In this document: positions 55,801 to 61,792 of the stretch, one piece after another
How positions within the stretch are numbered: position 1 is the stretch's first letter
How the letters are laid out: each line of letters begins with the position of its first letter
Origin: [Flexibacter] sp. ATCC 35208
GTDB lineage: Bacteria > Bacteroidota > Bacteroidia > Chitinophagales > Chitinophagaceae
Direction: 5' to 3'
DNA length: 64,000 nt
Assembly: GCF_001975825.1 (NCBI RefSeq)
Contig: NZ_MTKN01000021.1
Location: forward strand, 33,141-97,140
The notes under the pieces: generated by a model
What the model was told of the DNA's origin: nothing
The model's database searches: none
The model's input: only the letters and a program-made list of their open reading frames with translations
Program-made: the position numbers and the translations under genes

Positions 55801-57098
55801 TTAGCATTACGTGACTGAGAGCTATCGATAATATTATAATTGACGAATGCTTTTGTGTGCCGATCGTATCGATTGATACCACCATCTGTAGCTACCCACA
55901 CGTTGTTGTTTGTATCTTCAAAGATATCCCTGATGCGGTTGTGCGAAATAGGCAGGGACTTATCTCCCATCTTATACCATGCAGATGATATCTCATGGCC
56001 TCCCGGAGAGGTGCTACGGATAATACCATTTGTACCCCCCAGCCAGTAATCGCCGTAGTGATCTTTATAGATATTATAAAACCGGTTCCCATCCTTTTCA
56101 TGAGTGATATCAAAGATGGGGATAACCTGCAGGCTGTTGTGGTTTTGTAACAGGGAGATGCCGTAGTCGGTACCCAGCCAAATGTTGGCTTCTTTGTCGG
56201 CAAACAGGCTCCAGATAATGTTATTGACGATAGAGCCTTTGTTGCGGGCGTCATGTACAATATGCTCCAATTGCTCAGAGGCGGGGTCGTATATGTAAAA
56301 CCCGGCGTCGGTACCTATCAGCAGGTTATTCCTGTTGTCAGTCATCAATGACTTTACAGAATGGTCCTGGAGGATGGGTAGTTTGACGGCGAGGTTTTTA
56401 ATCAGATCGTAATAATAGATGCCCCCTTCTGTACCTACCCAGATCAGGTTACGCACCGTGTCTTCAAATAAAGCGTTGACAAAAAGGTTGCTGCGTTTAT
56501 GAAGGTCGGCTAAGGGGATCTGGCGGACCTGTGATTTATCTGCCGAAAGGCAATACAGGCCATTATAAGTGCCGATCAAAATGTCTCCGTCACTGGTACG
56601 GGTCAGTGAATAAATGGTGTGGTTGGATAACCCTTTATAGCCGACACTTTCCAGTTTTTTATGGGTGAAGTTGTATTTAAACAGTCCTTTGAAAGAGCCG
56701 ATCCACAGATTATCATTTTCAAGCAGCAGGGTGCGTACATCGGTTGGGAATTGTACGGGCACTGGTTCATATTCATCTTTTTGGTAGTTATAAAAGAAGA
56801 TGCCATTTTCCATGGCCAGGCACATCAATTCCTTATTGACGACGATGATGTCGTAGACAAATGTTTTATGGGAGGTATCCTTACCAAGGTGAGATTGTAC
56901 AGAAAAGCCGTCATAGCTATAGAGGCCATTGTTGGTACCCAGCCACATGAGGCCGAGACTATCCTGGGCGAAAGCGTTAATAGTGGTAGCTTCAGGCCCG
57001 ATAGCAATATTCCTGAATGTATGGTATTGATAGTTCTGGCCCCAAAGTAATTGTACTGATAATATGAAGATGGCAGTACAAATAAGTCGCTTCAACAT
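52839..57098 (-). CDS. Hybrid two-component system sensor/regulator (HTCS) of the PUL
   Basis: About 1419 residues. Signal/anchor MLKRLICTAIFILSVQLLWG, periplasmic two-component beta-propeller repeats (about 25-690, e.g. DSLGLMWLGTNNGLYSYDG) and a Y_Y_Y domain. A TM helix lies near 752-772 (AIYFLIVVGLVLWAINFF). The His kinase has FFTDISHELKTPLSL (His near 800), N box NLLSNACRYTPEG and G box DTGIGIP. The receiver has ILIVDD and LIIVDVMMPVMDG, and an AraC HTH closes the protein (about 1340-1415). ATG at 57098 is preferred over TTG at 57107. It should sense periplasmic galacto-oligosaccharides and activate the adjacent operon. Unusual: a 139-residue tandem repeat separates kinase and receiver. 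Confidence 0.95.
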   Translation of the reverse strand: MLKRLICTAIFILSVQLLWGQNYQYHTFRNIAIGPEATTINAFAQDSLGLMWLGTNNGLYSYDGFSVQSHLGKDTSHKTFVYDIIVVNKELMCLAMENGIFFYNYQKDEYEPVPVQFPTDVRTLLLENDNLWIGSFKGLFKYNFTHKKLESVGYKGLSNHTIYSLTRTSDGDILIGTYNGLYCLSADKSQVRQIPLADLHKRSNLFVNALFEDTVRNLIWVGTEGGIYYYDLIKNLAVKLPILQDHSVKSLMTDNRNNLLIGTDAGFYIYDPASEQLEHIVHDARNKGSIVNNIIWSLFADKEANIWLGTDYGISLLQNHNSLQVIPIFDITHEKDGNRFYNIYKDHYGDYWLGGTNGIIRSTSPGGHEISSAWYKMGDKSLPISHNRIRDIFEDTNNNVWVATDGGINRYDRHTKAFVNYNIIDSSQSRNANWAYNIQEDDQQRLWIATYLGGIFVVDRSLLTAAPIIAMHNFAAHNGLAGNSVNQLTKDPQGNIWALIYNRAVHKINPHTNQVETLMDGSKHPSYMFADDAGVIWIGCPGNIVRIKDGQQKIIPFKADQILSMEQVDANIWISTSEGIWMMDRNTTTVQRFNSGQSAFTSMYYDKDQHAVYLGGADELGIAASVIQPATGAGNQLYLTAMYINGKLSGSIRYKNDIRLSHEQNNLAFAVSDLSYSDPEGTRYVYRITQIDDDWNTLPLNNNLITYTNLSYGHYTLLVSKLDAYGKPFANPLKLSITIIPPWYYTNLAKAIYFLIVVGLVLWAINFFRVRHNLKIERIEKQKTVELTNLKLNFFTDISHELKTPLSLILAPVSQMLAESRSPLKKKQLEGIQQNALKLNALIHRVLNFNRADSSALSALVLSKLELVTFARKLYDSFSNQQISFTFTCNREEIYMDTDVIRTEAIITNLLSNACRYTPEGGAIHLDITRQNNVVAIKVTDTGIGIPVADLPYVFERFFKSSITARNKEGSGIGLYLVRNYAEQLGGYVTIASVEGEGTTVTVSLPISERVAVPIMGEHKNQHTPSGEQSNLSGEHNTHSKNQHTLSGEQGNFSGEHNTHSKNQHNPSGEQSNFSGEHNIHSKNQHPLSGEHNNLPGEYNIHSKNQHTPSGEQSNLSGEHNIHSKNQHTPSGEQSDLSGEHNTHSKNQHTLSGEQHTLPEQPGKHPSPQKKILIVDDNHEITDFLHHALAPQYQIKIAHDGKKGESLSLEWQPDLIIVDVMMPVMDGLEMSRRLKKQVMTATIPIILLTAKDDRQTELNSIDLGADAFMSKPFDISILLSRMEQLLKRREDMEHQLRISSLTDPKENKTLSRDEQFLSDITQIIEEKMDDPQFNVQVLSELSFTSSKQLYRKIKQLTSLTPVEYIRSIRMKKAAVLLQQNKFTVAEVMYMVGFSEASYFSKCFQSEFGVTPSQYIKNNI
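53637..54053. repeat. 63-bp in-frame tandem repeat, six full copies plus a partial one
   Basis: The phase mark TTCTCCTGAA recurs exactly every 63 bp at 53637, 53700, 53763, 53826, 53889, 53952 and 54015. The last copy lacks 24 bp of the unit. Copies differ by only a few bases. On the coding (minus) strand each unit gives 21 residues of the type GEHNTHSKNQHTPSGEQSNLS read circularly. It encodes residues about 1016-1154 of the hybrid sensor, between the HATPase domain and the receiver. There are no unique spacers, so this is a minisatellite and not a CRISPR array. Confidence 0.95.
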
Positions 57099-57104
57099 AC
57101 GGTA

Positions 57105-57112
57105 CAAATGTA
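57105..57112 (-). promoter_or_regulatory. Candidate -7 promoter element of the HTCS gene (TACATTTG)
   Basis: On the minus strand TACATTTG matches TAnnTTTG and ends 6 bp before the ATG at 57098. If used, the mRNA would be nearly leaderless; the -33 box is not evident. Confidence 0.35.
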
Positions 57113-57161
57113 GGGGGAAATTTCGGAACTGGTAAAAAATGAGGCCTTGGGGGCTGGTTTA

Positions 57162-57253
57162 AAAAAATACGAATTATCGTACTATAAGTACTAAAATTTA
57201 ATAAATAATAAACCCTCAGTTTAAAAAATACGCTATATTAGTACTATGAGTAC
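57162..57253. promoter_or_regulatory. Paired palindromic operators upstream of and across the abiEi start
   Basis: Two direct repeats of about 30 bp (57162-57191 and 57223-57253) each begin AAAAAATACG and end in a 13-bp palindrome. These are GTACTATAAGTAC (57179-57191) and GTACTATGAGTAC (57241-57253). The second contains the abiEi ATG start codon. Characterised AbiEi antitoxins bind inverted repeats in their own promoter to repress the operon, so this pair is a strong operator candidate. Confidence 0.65.
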
Positions 57254-58025
57254 GGAAATAGAGAGAAAAATAAACCAACTAGCATCTTTGCAGCCATCAG
57301 GCGTTATTCTTCAATCCGCCTGGCTTGTTAAAAAGGGATATAGCCATGATTTGCAGCAGCGTTACAAAAAGAGCAGATGGTTATTGCCCATCGGCAATGG
57401 AGCTTTTATCCGTACAGGCGAGCAAGCCAACTATGAAGGTGCTATCTATGCGTTACAAATTCAAGGCGATTCATCTATCCATCCCGGAGGTCGAACAGCC
57501 TTATCCCTTTTAGGGAAGGCCCATTATCTGGAATTGGCAACAAAACGAATCATCTTATTCGGAGGAACTAAAGAGAAACTTCCTACATGGTTCAAAAAGT
57601 ATGATTGGGGCTATCATATAGAATATCACGAAACATCTTTTTTACCACCAGATTTAGGCCTAATTGAAATTGAAACAAAAAATTTTTCTATAAAAATATC
57701 AGATGCTATCCGCGCAATGCTGGAATGTTTATATTTGGTTCCCCAAAAACAAGAACTCATTGAATGCTTCGAACTAATGGAAGGGTTAAATAACCTTCCT
57801 CCCAGGCAAGTTCAAAAATTGCTTGAAAACTGTAATTCCATCAAAGTAAATCGTTTGTTTCTTTACATGGCTGAAAAGGCCGGGCATAGCTGGTTTAGCT
57901 ATTTGGATTTAAATAAAATAAACTTAGGCACCGGCAAACGCAGCATTGTCAAGAAGGGGGTTTACAATGATAAATACAAAATCACAATCCCCCCAGAATT
58001 GGAGCAACATGGAAGAAATATATAA
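57246..58025 (+). CDS. abiEi: AbiEi-family type IV antitoxin / autorepressor
   Basis: A 259-residue antitoxin. The N-terminal winged-helix domain (residues about 1-85) reads LASLQPSGVILQSAWLVKKGYSHDLQQRYKKSRWLLPIGNGAFIRTGE and would bind the operator repeats. The C-terminal domain counters the AbiEii toxin without a stable complex, as in other type IV systems. It continues YALQIQGDSSIHPGGRTALSLLGKAHYL, typical of the AbiEi family. It overlaps the toxin gene by 59 bp, so translation is probably coupled. The pair appears more AT-rich than flanking genes, which suggests horizontal acquisition. Confidence 0.88.
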   Translation: MSTEIERKINQLASLQPSGVILQSAWLVKKGYSHDLQQRYKKSRWLLPIGNGAFIRTGEQANYEGAIYALQIQGDSSIHPGGRTALSLLGKAHYLELATKRIILFGGTKEKLPTWFKKYDWGYHIEYHETSFLPPDLGLIEIETKNFSIKISDAIRAMLECLYLVPQKQELIECFELMEGLNNLPPRQVQKLLENCNSIKVNRLFLYMAEKAGHSWFSYLDLNKINLGTGKRSIVKKGVYNDKYKITIPPELEQHGRNI

Positions 58026-58923
58026 AAAGCAAGTTTCGCTTTTATTGTCAGTTTTGCCAGAGGTAGCAAAAGAAAAATGCTTCGCCCTCCATGGTGGTAC
58101 GGCGATTAATCTTTTTGTGCGAAATATGCCGCGTTTGTCTGTCGACATTGATCTTACCTATTTACCAATAGAGAATAGAAAAGATTCACTTACCAATATT
58201 ACGGAAGCGCTTGAAAGAATAAAAGCGAGTGTTGAAAAAATTATTCCAAATGTTAAAGTAAGCCATCGACAAGAAGCAGCTAAACTTCAGATTTCAACTG
58301 GCAAAGTCGATATAAAACTGGAAGTTAATCTGGTTAATCGTGGCGCTTTAGCGGCCCCCAGAGCAATGAAATTGTGTGAAAGAGCACAAGATGATTTTGA
58401 GGCATTTTGCGTTATGCCCGTTGTATCGACTGGTCAACTTTTTGGAGGAAAGATCATCGCTGCTTTGGATAGGCAACACCCGCGCGACCTTTTCGATGTA
58501 AAGTACTTGCTGGAAACGGAAGGCTTCACACAGGAAATAAAAGAAGGTTTTCTACATTATTTACTTTGCAGCGACAGGCCGATCAATGAAATTATTATCC
58601 CACACTTTCAGGATCATCGGGCCACAATGGATAATCAATTTGCAGGGATGACGGTTGATGCATTTGATTATGAAGAGTATGAAAGTGTTCGTGAAAAATT
58701 AGTACGAACCATACATGCTAACCTGACAGAAGATGATAAAAGATTTTTGCTAAGCGTAAAAAACGTTGCTCCTGATTGGAATATTTACGATTTTGAGAAG
58801 TTCCCTGCAATCCGTTGGAAGTTACAGAATTTGCAAAACCTCAAAGAGAAAAACCCAGATAAACACCATGTACTCTACGACGTTCTTGAAAAAAAGCTTC
58901 ATTCTAAGGCTCCTGTTGAATAA
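57967..58923 (+). CDS. abiEii: AbiEii-family nucleotidyltransferase toxin
   Basis: About 318 residues of the AbiEii/AbiGii nucleotidyltransferase toxin family. Motifs are ALHGGTAINLF and RLSVDIDLTYL (the GG and DxD active-site motifs), KVDIKLEVNLV, and LFGGKIIAALDRQHPRDLFDVKYLLE with the conserved K and RD..D. The start at 57967 has AAGGGGG 6 bp upstream and gives MINTKSQSP; the frame extends 7 codons further up. Such enzymes add nucleotides to tRNA or another acceptor and arrest growth during phage infection in studied relatives. The antitoxin gene overlaps by 59 bp. Confidence 0.9.
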   Translation: MINTKSQSPQNWSNMEEIYKKQVSLLLSVLPEVAKEKCFALHGGTAINLFVRNMPRLSVDIDLTYLPIENRKDSLTNITEALERIKASVEKIIPNVKVSHRQEAAKLQISTGKVDIKLEVNLVNRGALAAPRAMKLCERAQDDFEAFCVMPVVSTGQLFGGKIIAALDRQHPRDLFDVKYLLETEGFTQEIKEGFLHYLLCSDRPINEIIIPHFQDHRATMDNQFAGMTVDAFDYEEYESVREKLVRTIHANLTEDDKRFLLSVKNVAPDWNIYDFEKFPAIRWKLQNLQNLKEKNPDKHHVLYDVLEKKLHSKAPVE

Positions 58924-59012
58924 TACGGGCAAAGATCCTGGTAGCATCTTTTGCGTCTGGTCATTTGAGGTATAGACGAACATCCATGATCAGGGTAACG
59001 TTTTTCCGAATT

Positions 59013-59049
59013 TACCCCAAATAGCTATTGGGGTACACGCTGGGGTACA
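59013..59049. repeat. TGGGGTACA repeats beside tRNA-Arg, possible integrase arm sites
   Basis: TGGGGTACA occurs at 59029-59037 and 59041-59049, spaced 12 bp, and its inverse TACCCCA at 59013-59019. Such repeats next to the 3' end of a tRNA are typical of arm-type integrase binding sites of genomic islands. No integrase gene is present, so they would be a remnant. Confidence 0.45.
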
Positions 59050-59109
59050 GATTAATTTAATCATTGTTTCCCTCTCTTTTTCGCTCTTAACTGGAAAACC
59101 CGCCACTGT

Positions 59110-59149
59110 AAAAGAAAACAGCCCGTTCTGGCAAAACCAAAACAGGCTG
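59110..59149 (-). terminator. Intrinsic terminator of tRNA-Arg
   Basis: A 13-bp stem (59119-59131 with 59137-59149; two G-U pairs in the minus-strand RNA) and a 5-base loop, followed on the minus strand by TTTTCTTTT. It begins 15 bp beyond the tRNA 3' end. Confidence 0.75.
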
Positions 59150-59163
59150 AATAAACTTTGATG

Positions 59164-59235
59164 TAGCCTCGACAGGAATCGAACCTGTATCTGGAGCTTC
59201 GGAAACTCTTATACTATCCATTGTACTACGAGGCC
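59164..59235 (-). tRNA. tRNA-Arg (anticodon CCG)
   Basis: A 72-nt cloverleaf. The acceptor stem GGCCTCG pairs with CGAGGCT, with one G-U at position 1-72, and the discriminator is A. The D arm is GTAC...GTAT. The anticodon loop TTCCGAA gives anticodon CCG, which reads CGG. The T arm is ACAGG-TTCGATT-CCTGT. CCA is not encoded. A terminator follows closely. It sits downstream of, and convergent with, the AbiE genes, the position expected for a tRNA-targeted island. Confidence 0.96.
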
Positions 59236-59299
59236 AAAACACCTTCTCTGTTTCGAGCAAGGAAAGCAAAACTAATCTTTTTGATCTCAATTACAAAAA

Positions 59300-59866
59300 C
59301 TACAGGTTAAGATTGCTCTTAAATATCTTCACAGCTATCGCCAGGAGGATGACACCGAAGAACTTACGCACCACCATCAACCCTGCTTTACCCAGTATTC
59401 TTTCGATAAAACTAAGGGAACGAAGCACCACATAGATGATAATCAGGTTGATAAGGATACCTGCTAAGATGTTCCACTGGTCGAAGTTTGCCTTCAGCGA
59501 CATAATGGTGGTCAGGGTACCGGAACCCGCTATCAGCGGAAACGCGATGGGAATGAGGCTGCCTGTCTTCGTATCCTTCTCGCTCTTGAAGAACTCTACC
59601 CCAAGGATCATTTCAAGACCAATTACAAAGATCACGATCGAACCAGCTACGGCAAATGAGTGTACGTCTACGCTCAATAATTTCAGGAAAGGTTCACCTA
59701 CCAGTAAGAAAAGGATCATCAGTACACCAGAAGCAAGCGTCGCCTTGCCCGAATCGATGTGACCGAGTTTTTCTTTCATGGAAATGAGAACGGGTATTGA
59801 ACCAACAATATCAATTACAGCAAAGAGTGTAAAGGTTATGGCTAAGATCTGGTCAAAATGAAACAT
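59300..59866 (-). CDS. MarC-family integral membrane protein
   Basis: About 188 residues with six hydrophobic helices, a MarC/YchE-type inner-membrane protein of unknown transport role. Characteristic sequence: FTLFAVIDIVGSIPVLISM near the N-terminus and FPLIAGSGTLTTIMSLKA in the middle. ATG at 59866 (MFHFDQILAITFTLF) is chosen because the longer frame to 59911 would run through the candidate -7 element at 59886-59893. Despite the name, the family is not proven to confer drug resistance. Confidence 0.88.
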   Translation of the reverse strand: MFHFDQILAITFTLFAVIDIVGSIPVLISMKEKLGHIDSGKATLASGVLMILFLLVGEPFLKLLSVDVHSFAVAGSIVIFVIGLEMILGVEFFKSEKDTKTGSLIPIAFPLIAGSGTLTTIMSLKANFDQWNILAGILINLIIIYVVLRSLSFIERILGKAGLMVVRKFFGVILLAIAVKIFKSNLNL

Positions 59867-59885
59867 GCAGGGTTCGTATTTCCTG

Positions 59886-59893
59886 CAAATGTA
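59886..59893 (-). promoter_or_regulatory. Candidate -7 promoter element of marC (TACATTTG)
   Basis: Minus-strand TACATTTG fits TAnnTTTG and lies 19 bp before the ATG at 59866, a normal distance. It also supports that start over the upstream one. Confidence 0.45.
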
Positions 59894-59939
59894 ATATTTA
59901 ATTGGTTCCATGAGACATCCTTAGTAAAGGAAGATCGCA

Positions 59940-59984
59940 CCCGAAACCATTGCTTTTACCGAAGGTAAAAGCAATGGTTTCGGG
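59940..59984. repeat. Perfect 21-bp inverted repeat with GAA loop
   Basis: Bases 59940-59960 and 59964-59984 are exact reverse complements with a 3-base loop; the arms contain CCATTGCTTTTACC / GGTAAAAGCAATGG. It lies between the marC promoter candidate and the TPR-gene terminator. No T-run follows on either strand, so it is not a standard terminator; it may be a REP-like or processing hairpin. Confidence 0.7.
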
Positions 59985-60052
59985 GCTGGGCCTGCGGCCG
60001 GCTGGAAGCGGGAAATAATGGGAGGGGCGATTCGGTATTGAATTTCATAAAA

Positions 60053-60088
60053 AGAAAAAGGGTGCTCCGATCAGGAGCACCCTTTTTT
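60053..60088 (-). terminator. Intrinsic terminator after the TPR gene
   Basis: Stem GGGTGCTCC (60060-60068) / GGAGCACCC (60074-60082), loop of 5, with an A-run before and TTTTTT after, so it can act in both directions. It lies 18 bp past the stop of the minus-strand TPR gene. Confidence 0.9.
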
Positions 60089-60105
60089 GAAGCTTGTAGC
60101 CAGCA

Positions 60106-60756
60106 TCAACCTGGCATACGGGAAATATATTTATCCATCTCCTTGATCTGACCTACGATCTGAGCAGTAGTCGGCTTTTGTGCCTTCGCCCTGCGGAAAA
60201 AGTCTTTTGCAGTTTTGAAATCGCGGCGACTCATCGCAATCGACGCCAGCGTCAACAGCGCAGCAGCTGTATTCTCTTTATCAGGCAATCCCATTCTTAC
60301 CGCCTTTTTCAGGTTGCTATCCGCTTCTTTCAGGTCATTCTTCTGATAAGCAATGGTACCCAGCTGAAAGTACTGCATTCCCTCATACTCCTTCATCGGA
60401 CTACCAGACTTGATACTCTGACGGATAGATGCCTCTGCCTTATCCAGATCCTTATTATACATGGCCAGATTACTCTGCATGAAATAATAAACAGACTGAA
60501 TAGGTTTATATAACAACTTAGGGAATTTAATAGTATTCATCATCGCCATAGCGGTCTCAATATCACCAGCTTCAACAGCTTCCTGTACCAGGCGCATAGG
60601 GCCAAACATGAAATGGGTAACCAGGCAGATGATAGCCAGTACCAGTAAGATGGTAGCTTCCCACCAACCCACTGAAGCACCCAACGCGATCCCGCCTAAC
60701 AAAAGAATGATACCCAGTGGTAACCTATAACGAATAAATAAGTTTAATGCTTTCAT
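60106..60756 (-). CDS. Membrane-anchored tetratricopeptide-repeat protein
   Basis: 216 residues. Two N-terminal TM helices (LFIRYRLPLGIILLLGGIALGASVG and WEATILLVLAIICLVTHFMFG) precede a cytosolic or periplasmic TPR array. The array includes EAGDIETAMAMMNTIKF, YNKDLDKAEASIRQSIKSGSP, FQLGTIAYQKNDLKEADSNLKKAV, and LTLASIAMSRRDFKTAKDFFRRAKAQKP. It is probably a scaffold; no partner is evident. It is divergent from the GntR regulator, and its open frame starts only 90 bp from that gene. Candidate -7 elements are at 60761-60768 (TAGATTTG) and 60781-60788 (TATCTTTG). Confidence 0.83.
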   Translation of the reverse strand: MKALNLFIRYRLPLGIILLLGGIALGASVGWWEATILLVLAIICLVTHFMFGPMRLVQEAVEAGDIETAMAMMNTIKFPKLLYKPIQSVYYFMQSNLAMYNKDLDKAEASIRQSIKSGSPMKEYEGMQYFQLGTIAYQKNDLKEADSNLKKAVRMGLPDKENTAAALLTLASIAMSRRDFKTAKDFFRRAKAQKPTTAQIVGQIKEMDKYISRMPG

Positions 60757-60780
60757 CTGTCAAATCTATTACAAGAGGCG

Positions 60781-60788
60781 CAAAGATA
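60781..60788 (-). promoter_or_regulatory. Candidate -7 promoter element of the TPR gene (TATCTTTG)
   Basis: TATCTTTG on the minus strand fits TAnnTTTG 24 bp before the TPR-gene ATG. A second match, TAGATTTG, lies at 60761-60768 but is very close to the start codon. Confidence 0.45.
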
Positions 60789-60823
60789 AATAAAAAAAGA
60801 TGTGACGATTTAAAAGGAATTAC

Positions 60824-60831
60824 TACCTTTG
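60824..60831 (+). promoter_or_regulatory. Candidate -7 promoter element of the GntR gene (TACCTTTG)
   Basis: TACCTTTG fits TAnnTTTG 14 bp before the ATG at 60846. This supports the shorter start for the regulator, because the longer frame would begin upstream of its own promoter. Confidence 0.5.
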
Positions 60832-60845
60832 AATCATCAGATGAT

Positions 60846-61532
60846 ATGATGAATAAACAGACCTTACCAATTAAGCGAAACAGCCTGGCAGATGAGGTTG
60901 CGCAGCGGCTACAGGAGCAGATCTCCCTGGGAACCTACAAAACCGGGGAAAAATTACCTACCGAGCCGGCTTTAATGGAGTCATTCGGAGTAGGTCGGTC
61001 TACTATCAGAGAAGCCGTACGCATACTGGCGAACAGCGGGGTACTCAGGGTACAACAGGGCCTTGGCACTTTTGTAGAAGAGCAGACAGGCATCGCAGAA
61101 CCCCTCCCCCAACGGCTGAAACGCGCACAGTTCGAAGATCTGGACGAAGTAAGACAACTGCTGGAATTGAAAATAGCACAAAAAGCTGCCCTCAATAGAA
61201 CGGAACAGGATATAGAGCGGATGACAGAGGCCCTGAATAAGCGAAAAGAATACGGGGTGGCCAATGACGTAACAGCTTGTATACAGGCGGATATCGATTT
61301 TCACGTGGCCATTGCACAGGCTTCGGGCAACAGCATCCTCACAGATTTGTACAGAACTGTAGCCATGCACCTGAAAGCGAAGTTTATAGAACGGTTTAAA
61401 ACAACTGATACTTTTACAAATACGCAGCACCTGCACAAAAGTCTTTTGAATAGTATTGTGGCGCAGGATGATCAGAAAGCATGGAAATGTGTACAGCAGA
61501 TCATCGACCACAACGATAGCAAGGACCTTTAA
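60846..61532 (+). CDS. GntR-family (FadR/FCD type) transcriptional regulator
   Basis: About 228 residues. The N-terminal winged helix reads RNSLADEVAQRLQEQISLGTYKTGEKLPTEPALMESFGVGRSTIREAVRILANSGVLRVQQGLGTFVEE. The C-terminal FCD ligand domain has DIDFHVAIAQASGN with metal-binding residues. Start chosen at 60846 (or 60849) from the promoter position; the frame runs 33 codons farther up. It precedes the MFS exporter on the same strand and may regulate it. Its last 75 bp and the trailer are repeated twice downstream in degraded form (61548-61711). Confidence 0.9.
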   Translation: MMNKQTLPIKRNSLADEVAQRLQEQISLGTYKTGEKLPTEPALMESFGVGRSTIREAVRILANSGVLRVQQGLGTFVEEQTGIAEPLPQRLKRAQFEDLDEVRQLLELKIAQKAALNRTEQDIERMTEALNKRKEYGVANDVTACIQADIDFHVAIAQASGNSILTDLYRTVAMHLKAKFIERFKTTDTFTNTQHLHKSLLNSIVAQDDQKAWKCVQQIIDHNDSKDL

Positions 61533-61711
61533 ATTTTCAGCCAGTGAGTGGCGCTGGGTGATCAAAAGACATAGTATTATGTCTGGGAAATCATCAACCA
61601 CACTTATATCACATTTTTAAATTTTCTACCAGTAAGTGGTACAGGATGATCAAAAGCCATAGCAACATGTCTCCCAAATCATCGACCACGATTTTAATTT
61701 TCAACCAGTAA
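61458..61711. repeat. Degenerate tandem triplication of the GntR-gene 3' end
   Basis: Three head-to-tail units, 61458-61547, 61548-61635 and 61636-61711, each start GTGGYRCNGG-GATGATCA-like sequence and end AATTTTC..CCAGTRA. Unit 1 is the real gene end (codons for AQDDQKAW...QQIIDHN and stop). Units 2 and 3 keep recognisable traces (GDQK, then EIINHT and QIIDHD) but carry a TAG at the same point. Unit 3 is shorter. Confidence 0.8.
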
Positions 61712-61792
61712 TACCAATTTCTGCTGAAACCGCCTCCACTGCAGGGAAGCGGTAAAGGAATTGTATTGCCTATTTTTTCACTGATACATTTT

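Noticed and set aside
57098..57107. TTG start of the hybrid sensor at 57107
   Set aside because: The ATG at 57098 begins a standard signal peptide, and the -7 element overlaps the TTG.
57108..57245. Second attachment site (copy of tRNA-Arg 3' end) left of abiEi
   Set aside because: No sequence resembling TTCGATTCCTGTCGAGG or its complement was seen there.
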